Part shown: in pieces, positions 8,475 to 16,736 of the stretch
How the letters are laid out: each line of letters starts with the position of its first letter
How positions within the stretch are numbered: the first letter of the stretch is position 1
Assembly (NCBI RefSeq): GCF_004769235.1
Contig: NZ_RQFG01000005.1
Location: forward strand, 558,001 to 622,000
DNA: 64,000 nucleotides
Origin: Leptospira kanakyensis
GTDB lineage: Bacteria > Spirochaetota > Leptospiria > Leptospirales > Leptospiraceae
Direction: 5' to 3'
Program-made: the position numbers and the translations under genes
Notes under the pieces: model-generated
What the model saw: the letters and a program-made list of their open reading frames with translations, nothing else
Told to the model about the DNA's origin: nothing
The model's database searches: none

Positions 8475-8828
8475 GTGGACTTTGCAACAGACTCAGTAAC
8501 GAAGGATCTCGCGTTTGAAGAGAAAACGAAGGAATTAAAAATTCTGGATCATGATCGAGACATCATATCTTCTATGTTAATTGAGGCATTTGACATGCCG
8601 ATTGCAGACGATCTCGACTTTCCTGAAATCTATAGTCGGCAACGATCTTTCCTTAAAAGTGATGATTTAGTTTCTTCCCAAGAACGTATGTCTGATATCC
8701 AACGAGTGCTTGGATATTTCCCAACAATCGATTCGCGCACTATTGAAGTCACAAACAAAGACAAACAAAAACCTATCGGAATTTATTTCCGTACAAAAAC
8801 AAATGCAGAGGTTGCTCTGTCGTTATGA
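8475..8828 (+). CDS. Baseplate wedge protein candidate (gpW/gp25-like)
   Basis: 117 residues, GTG start at 8475, stop overlapping the following ATG (8825-8828). Size, acidic character and the order spike - this gene - (fibre) - baseplate J match a gpW/gp25 wedge protein, and a helix-strand pattern around RDIISSMLIEAFDMP is compatible. The classic EPGER-type gp25 motif is not obvious, so the call is mostly positional. The 82 bases before it contain an 18-codon open frame of doubtful status. Confidence 0.55.
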   Translation: MDFATDSVTKDLAFEEKTKELKILDHDRDIISSMLIEAFDMPIADDLDFPEIYSRQRSFLKSDDLVSSQERMSDIQRVLGYFPTIDSRTIEVTNKDKQKPIGIYFRTKTNAEVALSL

Positions 8829-10102
8829 GGATCCAAGATTTCGCACTTAAATACAATCTTCCGACTCATGAAGTAGAAGGACTGAAAGATCGAGCAAGGT
8901 TTTGGGCCAGAGAAAACCTCGCAGAAAAACTTCTTATCTTTATCTATTGTCAAGTTTTTGGTATGTTCCCAGGTGGTTACGAAAATGAAACTATCGAGGA
9001 AGAAATTTTACAAAACATTAGATTGTTAATTCAAGATGAACTTCAATCTGCAAACACAACATGGTCCAGTGTAAAGATCGCTACTTTCACAAATGCACTA
9101 ATCACAAACCTTTCAACGGCTCTCCAAAACTTATTTACTCAAGCTATTTCAGAAGAAGCATCAATAAGGGAAAACGACGACTTACATCTCTCTAACAATT
9201 TGATGGCAGTAATCAATAACGAGGCAACGGCAAGAATTTTAAACGACGCTGAAATTGTTGGCCAGCTGAACGATCATAAGAGCAATATTAGCAATCCGCA
9301 CTCTGTTACAAAAGAACAGATTGGCCTCGGCAGTGTAATTGATGCTTTACAATTGACTGTCTTAGACATTCTAACCAGTCATACTTCAACAGCAACTAAC
9401 AAAGCGGCATCGGCTTATTCAGTAAAACAATTGGCAGATCAGATTCATACCATAAATGAAATTCTTTCTTCTGATGATGTGGATCTTGATACTTTACAAG
9501 AAATTGTTAATCTTATTAAAGAAAATGCAGTGGATCTCGCAACATACGCGACAGGAAAAGTTAACGTTTCTGATATCGTGAACGACACTGATTCCGAGAT
9601 AGCGAACAAACCGGCTTCTGCAGGAACTGTGTTTCGGTTAAATGTGGATAAAGCAAATAAATCGGATACATACACAAAATCTGAAGTTGATACAGCTTTG
9701 GGTGGAAAAAGAAATTCAGGAAATATTCCTGCAGCTGAAGTGAATGAAACGACTTCACGTAGATTTGTATCTGATGCTGAAAAGGATCAATGGAATAATA
9801 TCATTCATGATTTAGGAAATATTTCTGGTTCAGTTGCCGCCATATCCTTGAATGCAAAACGAACATTTAAAGCAACCTTAACAGGGAATGTCACTTTTTC
9901 TGAAATCTCTGGTGGTTCAGAGGGAAACGTTTATTTAATTCGTTTAAAGCAAGATGCAACTGGCGGTAGAACTGTAACATTACCATCCAACATCATAATT
10001 CCGTCTTTAGAAACTCCTGATCTTGGAGCCAACAAAAGAAGCCTCCTCACTGTATATAAAGACGAAACTGATTTTATTGGTTCTTGGAAAAAAGGTTGGT
10101 AG
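8825..10102 (+). CDS. Tail fibre / receptor-binding protein (first fibre)
   Basis: 425 residues. The first 65 form a compact alpha-helical head (FWARENLAEKLLIFIYCQVF), likely the baseplate-attachment domain. Residues about 70-340 are repetitive, Asn/Thr/Ser/Asp-rich and helical-to-fibrous, with the fibre hallmarks NPHSVTKEQIGLGSV and KSDTYTKSEVDTALGGK. The end (about 345-425) is a beta domain (ATLTGNVTFSEISGG) like many fibre C-terminal domains. It overlaps the wedge-like gene. Its location before baseplate J instead of after gpI is unusual. Confidence 0.75.
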   Translation: MRIQDFALKYNLPTHEVEGLKDRARFWARENLAEKLLIFIYCQVFGMFPGGYENETIEEEILQNIRLLIQDELQSANTTWSSVKIATFTNALITNLSTALQNLFTQAISEEASIRENDDLHLSNNLMAVINNEATARILNDAEIVGQLNDHKSNISNPHSVTKEQIGLGSVIDALQLTVLDILTSHTSTATNKAASAYSVKQLADQIHTINEILSSDDVDLDTLQEIVNLIKENAVDLATYATGKVNVSDIVNDTDSEIANKPASAGTVFRLNVDKANKSDTYTKSEVDTALGGKRNSGNIPAAEVNETTSRRFVSDAEKDQWNNIIHDLGNISGSVAAISLNAKRTFKATLTGNVTFSEISGGSEGNVYLIRLKQDATGGRTVTLPSNIIIPSLETPDLGANKRSLLTVYKDETDFIGSWKKGW

Positions 10103-10106
10103 AACG

Positions 10107-10517
10107 GTGTTAGCCAGCCTATTACTCACCTCACAAAGCGTAGTCGGATACGAAAACGTTTCATATGAAAGTAAAGATGTTATTCCAGCGCAATATGAAT
10201 ATTTTGTTCCAGTGGTAGGATCACACTACGAAATACTGGGATACGATGGAAGTATGCTCTTCTTCACCATCAGAGCTTTGTCTCCATTTGAAATTTATGA
10301 TGGAAACGCAGCCTGGCTGGCATCACATCAGATGTTTGTTACCATCGTCACTTACCCAGGCAGCAATCAGTGGGGGCGACGATGGATACCTGAATCAATC
10401 AATTGGAATCCAAGTGGCAATACTGGATACAAAACAATTGCAGAATGGAACGCACTCCAAGCAGATATTACTGCTGGCATCAAACGGAATTTGGTTGGAA
10501 CACCACGTTATTCATAA
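10107..10517 (+). CDS. Hypothetical protein paired with the first tail fibre
   Basis: 136 residues if started at GTG 10107, four bases after the fibre stop; the same frame is open upstream from about 10023, inside the fibre gene. The N-terminus is hydrophobic (LASLLLTSQSVVG) and the rest is rich in Trp, Tyr and Gly (NQWGRRWIPESINWNPSG), suggestive of a carbohydrate-contacting or fibre-tip domain. I do not recognise the family. It could be a fibre chaperone, a separate tip protein, or a former C-terminal fibre domain split off by a frameshift. Confidence 0.55.
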   Translation: MLASLLLTSQSVVGYENVSYESKDVIPAQYEYFVPVVGSHYEILGYDGSMLFFTIRALSPFEIYDGNAAWLASHQMFVTIVTYPGSNQWGRRWIPESINWNPSGNTGYKTIAEWNALQADITAGIKRNLVGTPRYS

Positions 10518-10534
10518 GTGTGAGCATAAAATAA

Positions 10535-11671
10535 ATGATAATTCATACTACAAAAGAAAATGTTCAAAGAGAGGTCATTAGGTTCGTTGAAAATGATGAA
10601 AATCAACTTTTCAAGGGTCACGATTTAAAATCTCCGTTATCGAAAACTGGTACAATCTTACGGGCCATAGGAAATGCAATTTTCCTTTTCATAGACAAGA
10701 ACTTAATCGCCTTCCAAAATGCTCTACATCCTTCTACTATGGAAGAGGAAGATGTTCATTTATCACTAGCAGATTTAGGTGATGAATGGAAAGAAGCTAC
10801 AACCGCCAAACATAGAATTCGTATCGGCTCATCAGTGCAGCCGGTTTATAAAGTCCCGATTCCTGCAGGTTACGTTGTCGCAACAACCGACAGGAAAATG
10901 CGTTTCCAAACATTGCAGGAAGGTTTATTGCCAGCGTTGGTTCCTGCTGATTCAAACGGAAAATACACCATTGAATTGATCTGTGAATGTATTACATCTG
11001 GACTTGAAGGTAACGTAACACCTAATTCAATTACAGAACATGTCGATTATATTCCCGAAATCGACGTTGTATATAATCCAGATACAATTCCTTATTCCGG
11101 TGGTCGCGATAGAGAACGGCTGCCAACGGCTCGAGAACGATTAAGACAAATTCAAATTGGTTCAACTTCACAAAAATGGACTGTTGATTGGTATATCCTA
11201 GAAGCTCTCAAATTTACTTTTGTTGAAAAAGTTGTTTTTAAATCTAGTAAAGCGCTGGGAATTCCAGGCGTTATCAAATTATTGCTGATGGGGCCTGATG
11301 GTTCCACACTTTCTTCGGCCCAACTTACCCAAATTTCGGAACACTTTAATAGTGAAGCAATGAATCCAGGAGGAGCAGCTCACGTAGTTTCTGAAAATGC
11401 CGATGGAATTCCAATCAACAAATCGTTTATGTTATATTTCGCCACTGCGGAATCAATTCCGACTAATGCAGCTATACAAGCAATCGTAGACACTTTCTTT
11501 GCTCAACTAAAGGATGAGCAATCATTTATAGTTAATGCATTCAAATCGCTTCTTTTACAATTTCCTGACGCTGTATTCTGTGACGTAGATAATGATATTG
11601 ATATTATTGTTGGTTCAGGTCAAATCGCGTTCAAAGGCCCTAACTTTGACGTTATTTTGGGTGTCTACTAA
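10535..11671 (+). CDS. Baseplate J-like protein (gpJ/gp47)
   Basis: 378 residues. Mid-protein features are typical of baseplate J: a PIPAGYVVAT strand, the stretch ITSGLEGNVTPNSIT, then GGRDRERLPTARERLRQ, where J proteins usually have a (G/T)GxDxEsDexyR(e/a)R segment. A small alpha/beta domain follows (about 210-260) and a C-terminal gp6-like domain (about 290-378). J proteins form the outer wedge ring of contractile-tail baseplates. The stop overlaps the next ATG by one base. Confidence 0.8.
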   Translation: MIIHTTKENVQREVIRFVENDENQLFKGHDLKSPLSKTGTILRAIGNAIFLFIDKNLIAFQNALHPSTMEEEDVHLSLADLGDEWKEATTAKHRIRIGSSVQPVYKVPIPAGYVVATTDRKMRFQTLQEGLLPALVPADSNGKYTIELICECITSGLEGNVTPNSITEHVDYIPEIDVVYNPDTIPYSGGRDRERLPTARERLRQIQIGSTSQKWTVDWYILEALKFTFVEKVVFKSSKALGIPGVIKLLLMGPDGSTLSSAQLTQISEHFNSEAMNPGGAAHVVSENADGIPINKSFMLYFATAESIPTNAAIQAIVDTFFAQLKDEQSFIVNAFKSLLLQFPDAVFCDVDNDIDIIVGSGQIAFKGPNFDVILGVY

Positions 11672-12342
11672 TGAGTGATCGTTTCACATTCAATTTTGAC
11701 CATTTTGTTTGGAGAAACCAAAGACGCTCAATTAGAGAATCTAAAGATCGACATGGCTCGATAAAATGGTATTCCGTTCTGTTTTCATTTTGCATGGCTT
11801 TACAAGAGCGACTAACAAGACTAAACTGGCTATACAATCAAATAAGATTTTCAACTTCTTCTGGCAAAGGAGTCGATTGGTGGGGAAATCGTTACGAGAT
11901 AAAAAGAAACAGAGAAATTAATGAAAATGACATTGATTATAAACTAAGAATCTTGTTTGAGCATAGTTACAAACAGCAAGCAGCTTCTATTTCAGTTAAA
12001 CGATCATTAATTAGCACTATCACAGGAAAAAACATATCTGATATCAAAGCAGAAAAGGTTATAGATTCCCTTTTCGTAATGGGCGGTCTTATTGGCAGTA
12101 TTTGTGCGTCACGGGATTATTTTTTCTATTCTGTCCGCTATTACATACCAGCAATTGATCGTATAACAAGACGCAATGTTATAAATATGTTAAATAAGAC
12201 TACTATTGGTGGGAATTACTATGAAGTCTGGGAAGAACTTGACGATCTTTCAACGGTAGAATTAAGCGATGGTGAAATTTATAAGGGCGATAAGTTATCA
12301 GACGGCGTTTTAGGTCTGCAACGTTATTGGTTAGTTTATTAA
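11671..12342 (+). CDS. Tail protein I-like (gpI / DUF2313-like)
   Basis: 223 residues right after baseplate J, where gpI/YmfQ-type proteins always sit. The segment GVDWWGNRYEIKRN followed by DIDYKLRILFEHSYKQQA and a VKRSLISTITGK helix follows the gpI pattern (a domain asking for a non-singular geometry, then a 'Y+.RL' helix and a short loop-helix). The C-terminal half is a beta domain ending in aromatic residues. gpI links the wedge to the fibre, and a fibre gene follows ten bases downstream. Confidence 0.65.
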   Translation: MSDRFTFNFDHFVWRNQRRSIRESKDRHGSIKWYSVLFSFCMALQERLTRLNWLYNQIRFSTSSGKGVDWWGNRYEIKRNREINENDIDYKLRILFEHSYKQQAASISVKRSLISTITGKNISDIKAEKVIDSLFVMGGLIGSICASRDYFFYSVRYYIPAIDRITRRNVINMLNKTTIGGNYYEVWEELDDLSTVELSDGEIYKGDKLSDGVLGLQRYWLVY

Positions 12343-12351
12343 GGAGGTAAT

Positions 12352-13302
12352 ATGAAGTTAAGTGGAATTGAGTGGCCGTGGAATGGAAAACCTATTTATC
12401 AAACGGATTTTTTATTTGAACATTCTTCATTTGCTTCTGAGTTAATCAATCGATTCACAGATATTTTTTCAGGTAATGTTTTTGTTGGTGGAGCTGTGAC
12501 TCCGGGAACAACTCCAGGATCAGTTAATATATCTTCTTTAATTGGCTATGACGGTGAAGGTCGAAGAATCCAGTTTTCAAATATTAATAATTTACAAATA
12601 TCTAGACCAGAGGCTGATTCAGTGGTTGTTGCTCGGCACAGATTTCAAGAAACTTCATCCGGAAATTTTGACTCTACAGGTTACGCGATAAATTATAGAA
12701 ACAATTCTTTCGAAATTCTCTTTCTAGGAAGTGCTGAACCTAACGATATACTTTTGGCAGAAATTCGAAATATTTCTGGAACGGTTACAATTCTTTCTGA
12801 TCTACGGAATTGGAGAAGAATGAATGCAGACAAGTTAAGTCCTAATTCAATCTTTAATGGATTACTTGCTCCTAACATTAAAATTGGATCTTTAGATGAT
12901 CTTATAGCATCGTTTGTCGGTGGAGCTAGAATTTCTATAACCAATGCATTAAACGTTTTGATGGCAAAGTTAGAAACAGAGGTAGAATCTCTGACTTCCT
13001 CTATTACCGCTATCAACCAATTCATTACAAATAATTTACCAAATCTCTACGCCCCTAAAATGCATACACATCCAACTAGCCAGTCTGCGTTTGTCATTGA
13101 TGAATGGGTAGATAGTACAAATTTTACGCATATACCTGATGTTGATGGAACTATTGTTTTGTATAAAATTTCAGCAGGAATTTCCTTTGGGAATACTTAC
13201 TCTATCCATGGTCATGTAATCGGGGGAATACCTCCGGTTGGAGGCAGTCTATCTGGAATTGCTGTGAAGAGTGGCGGAGTATGGAGGAGCCAAGTAATAT
13301 AG
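12352..13302 (+). CDS. Tail fibre protein (second fibre, terminal gene of cluster)
   Basis: 316 residues with an AAGGAGG ribosome-binding site. Residues 1-160 are a beta-rich attachment domain (GGAVTPGTTPGSVNISSL) resembling the N-terminal part of fibres that describe 'fluid-phase' baseplate attachment. Residues about 175-235 are a helical/trimerising stretch, and MHTHPTSQ near 237 resembles the His-rich collar motifs of fibres. The last 70 residues (IHGHVIGG, SGGVWRSQVI) form a small beta tip that would bind the cell surface. It is the last gene of the tail cluster; no tail-fibre assembly chaperone or lysis gene follows. Confidence 0.7.
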   Translation: MKLSGIEWPWNGKPIYQTDFLFEHSSFASELINRFTDIFSGNVFVGGAVTPGTTPGSVNISSLIGYDGEGRRIQFSNINNLQISRPEADSVVVARHRFQETSSGNFDSTGYAINYRNNSFEILFLGSAEPNDILLAEIRNISGTVTILSDLRNWRRMNADKLSPNSIFNGLLAPNIKIGSLDDLIASFVGGARISITNALNVLMAKLETEVESLTSSITAINQFITNNLPNLYAPKMHTHPTSQSAFVIDEWVDSTNFTHIPDVDGTIVLYKISAGISFGNTYSIHGHVIGGIPPVGGSLSGIAVKSGGVWRSQVI

Positions 13303-13480
13303 TTTAACAGTGCCAGTGGAGTTGTTGAGTAACGATTTTAGCGCTCATCGGGACCCCCGGTAATGCTCGCGGACACAATAGACATTTCATTTAGTGATTT
13401 AATGAATACAAAAAAGAATGTTACAGGAAGAAACAATCAACTTTTTGTTTCATCATTCAAAAAGAAAGTAAATAGATCAG
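13303..13480. other. Intergenic boundary between tail cluster and host chemoreceptor
   Basis: About 180 bases without a supportable gene. A short GC-rich patch at about 13340-13375 contains CGGGACCCCCG (4-bp stem, 3-base loop) inside an AT-rich setting. No tRNA, recombinase site or direct repeat could be identified, but the patch marks the right edge of the phage-like block and is a candidate att or terminator region. Confidence 0.35.
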
Positions 13481-13501
13481 AAAAAAAATAGATCCCCTAT
13501 T
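13481..13501 (-). terminator. Weak intrinsic terminator of the PAS chemoreceptor gene
   Basis: Read on the minus strand: AATAG, loop GGGAT, CTATT, then a run of eight T's. The stem is only 5 bp, but the T run is good and it lies 17 bases past the stop of the chemoreceptor gene. Confidence 0.4.
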
Positions 13502-13517
13502 TTGAGATTCTCTGATT

Positions 13518-16022
13518 CTAATATTTATAAGTTTCCACAACGGTTTGTAAATGTTCTCCCGTAACTTCAATGTCTTTGGCTGTCTCCAAAAGAACCAATG
13601 AATTATCAGCAATCACTTGTGTTCCAGTAGCAATGGTTTCTATCGATTTAGAAATTTCCTCAACCGCTATTTTTTCTTGTGATGCTGCATTTAGAATATG
13701 AAGGGAATTTTCATTAATTTTATGAACCGATTCTACAATACGATTGGTATCGGCAGTTTGTTTGTCTTGAGCAGAACTAACGAGTTTCGCGGTTTCTTGA
13801 ATTTTTGAGATATTGTCGAGTAACTCTCTGAAACTATCTTCCGTATTCATCATAAGTCCAACACTTGTTTTGATCGCATTTTTGGTATCAGTTGTTAAGG
13901 ATTGGATGTTCCTTGTGTTATGAGCAGTTTGTTCTGCTAGTTTTCCTATCTCTTGGGCAACAACAGCAAATCCTCTACCAAGATCCCCTGCCCTTGCCGC
14001 TTCAATCGCTGCATTGAGTGCAAGTAAGTTGGTTCGTTCTGATATCTCATTAATGATATTGACAACTTCATCAATGAGTTCTGCCTTTTGATTGACTATA
14101 TGAATGGAATCAGCTGTGTTTTTTGTGGTTAACATTCCATCATTGGCCTGTTTATAAAATTCTTCTGTAAGATTTGTCATTCCAAACATTGCATTTGCAA
14201 CTTCCGCCATTGCGGTTTTGAAATCAGAAGTAACTTTTTCAATTTCCTTTAAGTGCTCAGCTTGTGTAGAGATATTTAAAAAAACATTTTCTACTGATGC
14301 TGCTAACTCTTCTGTAGCTGCCGAAGTTTGTTCTGTGGAAGCGGCTTGGTCTTGGGTTGTTGCAGAATAATTCCTAACTAAAGTTGCCGCATCTTTTGAT
14401 TTATTAGACAATTCACCAGAAACTTGTCTTAGGATAAAAACAATTTCAGTAATATTTAAAATAAAAACACCCATCCATTTTAGTAATCCACCTATTTCGT
14501 CATGAATTCCATAATCCAAATTTTCTTTTAGTTCTCCTGATCCTCTTACAATTTGGCTAATGATATTAGTGCTATTTCGTATCACAGACATTATGCTTTG
14601 AATGATTAAATATTGGAGGACAATAAAAAAAACTAACACAACCGAAGTAATAATGAAAATCGTGATTGCATATTTTTTTGCAAAATCAGCTCTTTCCGTA
14701 AATTTCTCCGACAGTTGTTTCGAAATGAGTTCATTTACATTAAAAATCTGATCAATCAAATTGGTTGTAACACCATAATACTCTATAGGTTTCAACGTTG
14801 GAATTTTTTCGTTGATCACCCTATTTTGAATCAGCTCATGTAAGGAAGGAAACTCACCTTCGGCTTTTTTATAAGTTTCAACAATGATTTTACTATCTGG
14901 ATTGAATTTACTGACAGAGGTCATACTTACAGAAATAGATTCAAAATGACTCGAAACTGCCCCTATAATTTCTTGGATTAATTTTTTTTCTGATGGTTCT
15001 GCTTTTGCTCCTTTCACTATATGAGCAAGTCCAGTCCCTCGAAGTTGACCCAGTTTTTCGGCTAAATAAGGTAATTTTGTTAAAGATACATCAATCATAA
15101 AATAAGTATCTTTGTCTGGATCTAAAAATAATCCCGATGATTCTCCTACAGTATTATTTACATTTAACATCGCCTTAATCAAACGAACATGTTCTAGATA
15201 ACTTTCTTTGGCAGTTAAACCGGAATTGGTTTCTTTTAACTGGTTCCAGTTTTTATAAATTTCCTTTGATTCTTTATAAACTTGGAAATGATTTCCTTCT
15301 GTTTCATTTAAGTTTACAAATGCTAAAAAAACAATATCTAGTTCGTTTTCAATTTTTACAGCTTCTTCTTTGGCTGATGAATCCCCATTCAAAAAACGAG
15401 CCATAAATCCTCGATGTTTTGCTGTGAGGCGCATCAACTTCGCAAGACTTAAATTATATTCTGCTCCTTTTAGCCGATTCAACGCACCTTCATATTCCTC
15501 TTTTTTGATTAAAACTAAATTACCTCCTAAAACCAACATAAGAATGGCCATCAGCCCAAACACAAACAATAGTTTGGTTTTAATTTTAAATTTATAAATT
15601 ATCTTTTTTGGGTTCAAACTAAAACTAGACTCTAACTTGTTTGGATGTAAATAAAACAACTCAGCTTCTTTGATTTGGTTTTCCGCTGCAGTTCGGATGA
15701 CATACATATAACCCAAAGTATTCCCTTCGGTGTCGTAATAAGGAGTGATGGTTGTATTTGCCCAAAAATAATTTCCTGATTTTGTCTGGTTCTTTAAAAA
15801 ACCATTCCAAGGTTCATTGGCACCAAGGGTTTTATGAATATTTCGACGGATTGATTCAGGAGTTTCTGAATGTTGTATTTTTTTAATAGAATGACCCAAC
15901 AATTCACTCCTTTCAAACTCGCACAATTGAACCAAATCATCGTTAACGGAGACAATATTACCGATTAGGTCTGTTTTAATGGATAAAGTGGTGTTTTGTG
16001 GGATTCTAACCTGAGAACTCAT
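13518..16022 (-). CDS. Methyl-accepting chemotaxis protein with N-terminal PAS and periplasmic sensor
   Basis: 834 residues. Order: cytoplasmic PAS domain (about 10-115, with [16 protein letters not shown] as in Aer), membrane helix (about 148-170), a roughly 280-residue periplasmic helical domain, second membrane helix (about 455-480), a short linker, and a long signalling coiled coil with the tip [18 protein letters not shown] and [18 protein letters not shown]. It should report redox or small-molecule signals to CheA/CheW. ATG 16022 is preferred because GGAG precedes it; a TTG at 16040 has none. No CheR-docking pentapeptide is visible at the C-terminus. A related receptor lies at 26935-28623. 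Confidence 0.9.
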   Translation of the reverse strand: MSSQVRIPQNTTLSIKTDLIGNIVSVNDDLVQLCEFERSELLGHSIKKIQHSETPESIRRNIHKTLGANEPWNGFLKNQTKSGNYFWANTTITPYYDTEGNTLGYMYVIRTAAENQIKEAELFYLHPNKLESSFSLNPKKIIYKFKIKTKLLFVFGLMAILMLVLGGNLVLIKKEEYEGALNRLKGAEYNLSLAKLMRLTAKHRGFMARFLNGDSSAKEEAVKIENELDIVFLAFVNLNETEGNHFQVYKESKEIYKNWNQLKETNSGLTAKESYLEHVRLIKAMLNVNNTVGESSGLFLDPDKDTYFMIDVSLTKLPYLAEKLGQLRGTGLAHIVKGAKAEPSEKKLIQEIIGAVSSHFESISVSMTSVSKFNPDSKIIVETYKKAEGEFPSLHELIQNRVINEKIPTLKPIEYYGVTTNLIDQIFNVNELISKQLSEKFTERADFAKKYAITIFIITSVVLVFFIVLQYLIIQSIMSVIRNSTNIISQIVRGSGELKENLDYGIHDEIGGLLKWMGVFILNITEIVFILRQVSGELSNKSKDAATLVRNYSATTQDQAASTEQTSAATEELAASVENVFLNISTQAEHLKEIEKVTSDFKTAMAEVANAMFGMTNLTEEFYKQANDGMLTTKNTADSIHIVNQKAELIDEVVNIINEISERTNLLALNAAIEAARAGDLGRGFAVVAQEIGKLAEQTAHNTRNIQSLTTDTKNAIKTSVGLMMNTEDSFRELLDNISKIQETAKLVSSAQDKQTADTNRIVESVHKINENSLHILNAASQEKIAVEEISKSIETIATGTQVIADNSLVLLETAKDIEVTGEHLQTVVETYKY

Positions 16023-16628
16023 ACCGATGCTCCAAACCAAATATTAAATCTAAAAAGAAATAAAAAGAGAACTTACGAATATGAAAATGTGTTAAAACAA
16101 TCGAATATTTACTCTTATCTCAGGGACGTTGGAAATTCTTTTTTCTATGACCGAGAAAAAAAAGAGATTTTTTCTTTCAACCTACCTCCGACTAACAAGA
16201 AACTTTTTTCTTATATTCATTCATTTTTCCTGAATTTTTATACCAAAAATGCAATAATCCAAACCCGAGAGATTTAATTTTCCCACCAACTACCAGAAGT
16301 TTATTTCCCCTGCCGTTGGTCGGCAAACTTCCGTTAGTAAAATATTTCTTAAAGAAGTGATTCCGGGAATCTATCATAAATTCAATTAACAATGATTGGC
16401 AAAATATTTTTATTTTTGAAAAATTCCCACAATCGGAACACACAATAATATAAAAATAATTTAATGAATGTTAAATTATAACTCAAAAAAGAAACAATCT
16501 GGAACTATTCTTATAATAATTACAAATTTATATAAACAATGTTAGTTGTTATATTGATTCTAATATTTGAATTCTCTCAATTTTAAAAAATTTGAGTCGC
16601 GTTTGTTTATTTTAAAATAATACCGTGT

Positions 16629-16646
16629 ACATTGTGTTTTCAATGT
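16629..16646. promoter_or_regulatory. Inverted repeat ACATTG-N6-CAATGT
   Basis: A perfect 6-bp dyad with a six-base spacer, about 90 bases upstream of the flavin dehydrogenase start, in promoter-like AT-rich DNA. It may bind a dimeric regulator; no regulator gene is adjacent. Confidence 0.35.
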
Positions 16647-16691
16647 GTCACTGAGTTCTTTAAATTTTAGATTCATTCAATAAACACGAAC

Positions 16692-16710
16692 AATCATTTT
16701 TAAAATGATT
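16692..16710. promoter_or_regulatory. Perfect palindrome, operator candidate upstream of flavin dehydrogenase
   Basis: AATCATTTT, one central T, AAAATGATT: a 9-bp perfect inverted repeat 26 bases before the GTG start and just before the ribosome-binding site. Length and symmetry suit a TetR- or similar-family operator. It could also form a small hairpin in the leader RNA. Confidence 0.45.
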
Positions 16711-16736
16711 CAAAACAAGGAGAAGGAGGATCTGTA

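Larger units (their letters stand above)
16023..16736. other. Long AT-rich intergenic region
   Basis: About 710 bases between divergent genes. Short open frames on both strands lack ribosome-binding sites and normal composition, so I do not call them. The part around 16280-16440 is less AT-rich and could be a decayed gene or repeat copy; its minus-strand reading (TNGSLPTNGRGNKLLVVGG) is the most protein-like. The right half (16440-16730) is very AT-rich and contains two dyads listed separately, consistent with a regulated promoter for the flavin dehydrogenase operon. Confidence 0.5.

Noticed and set aside
15996..16277. Plus-strand open frame of 93 codons
   Set aside because: Overlaps the chemoreceptor start on the other strand, has no ribosome-binding site and a low-complexity, Phe/Asn/Lys-rich product typical of AT-rich non-coding sequence.
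16192..16443. Minus-strand open frame of 83 codons
   Set aside because: No start signal; the only protein-like stretch is short. Mentioned as possible remnant but not called as a gene.
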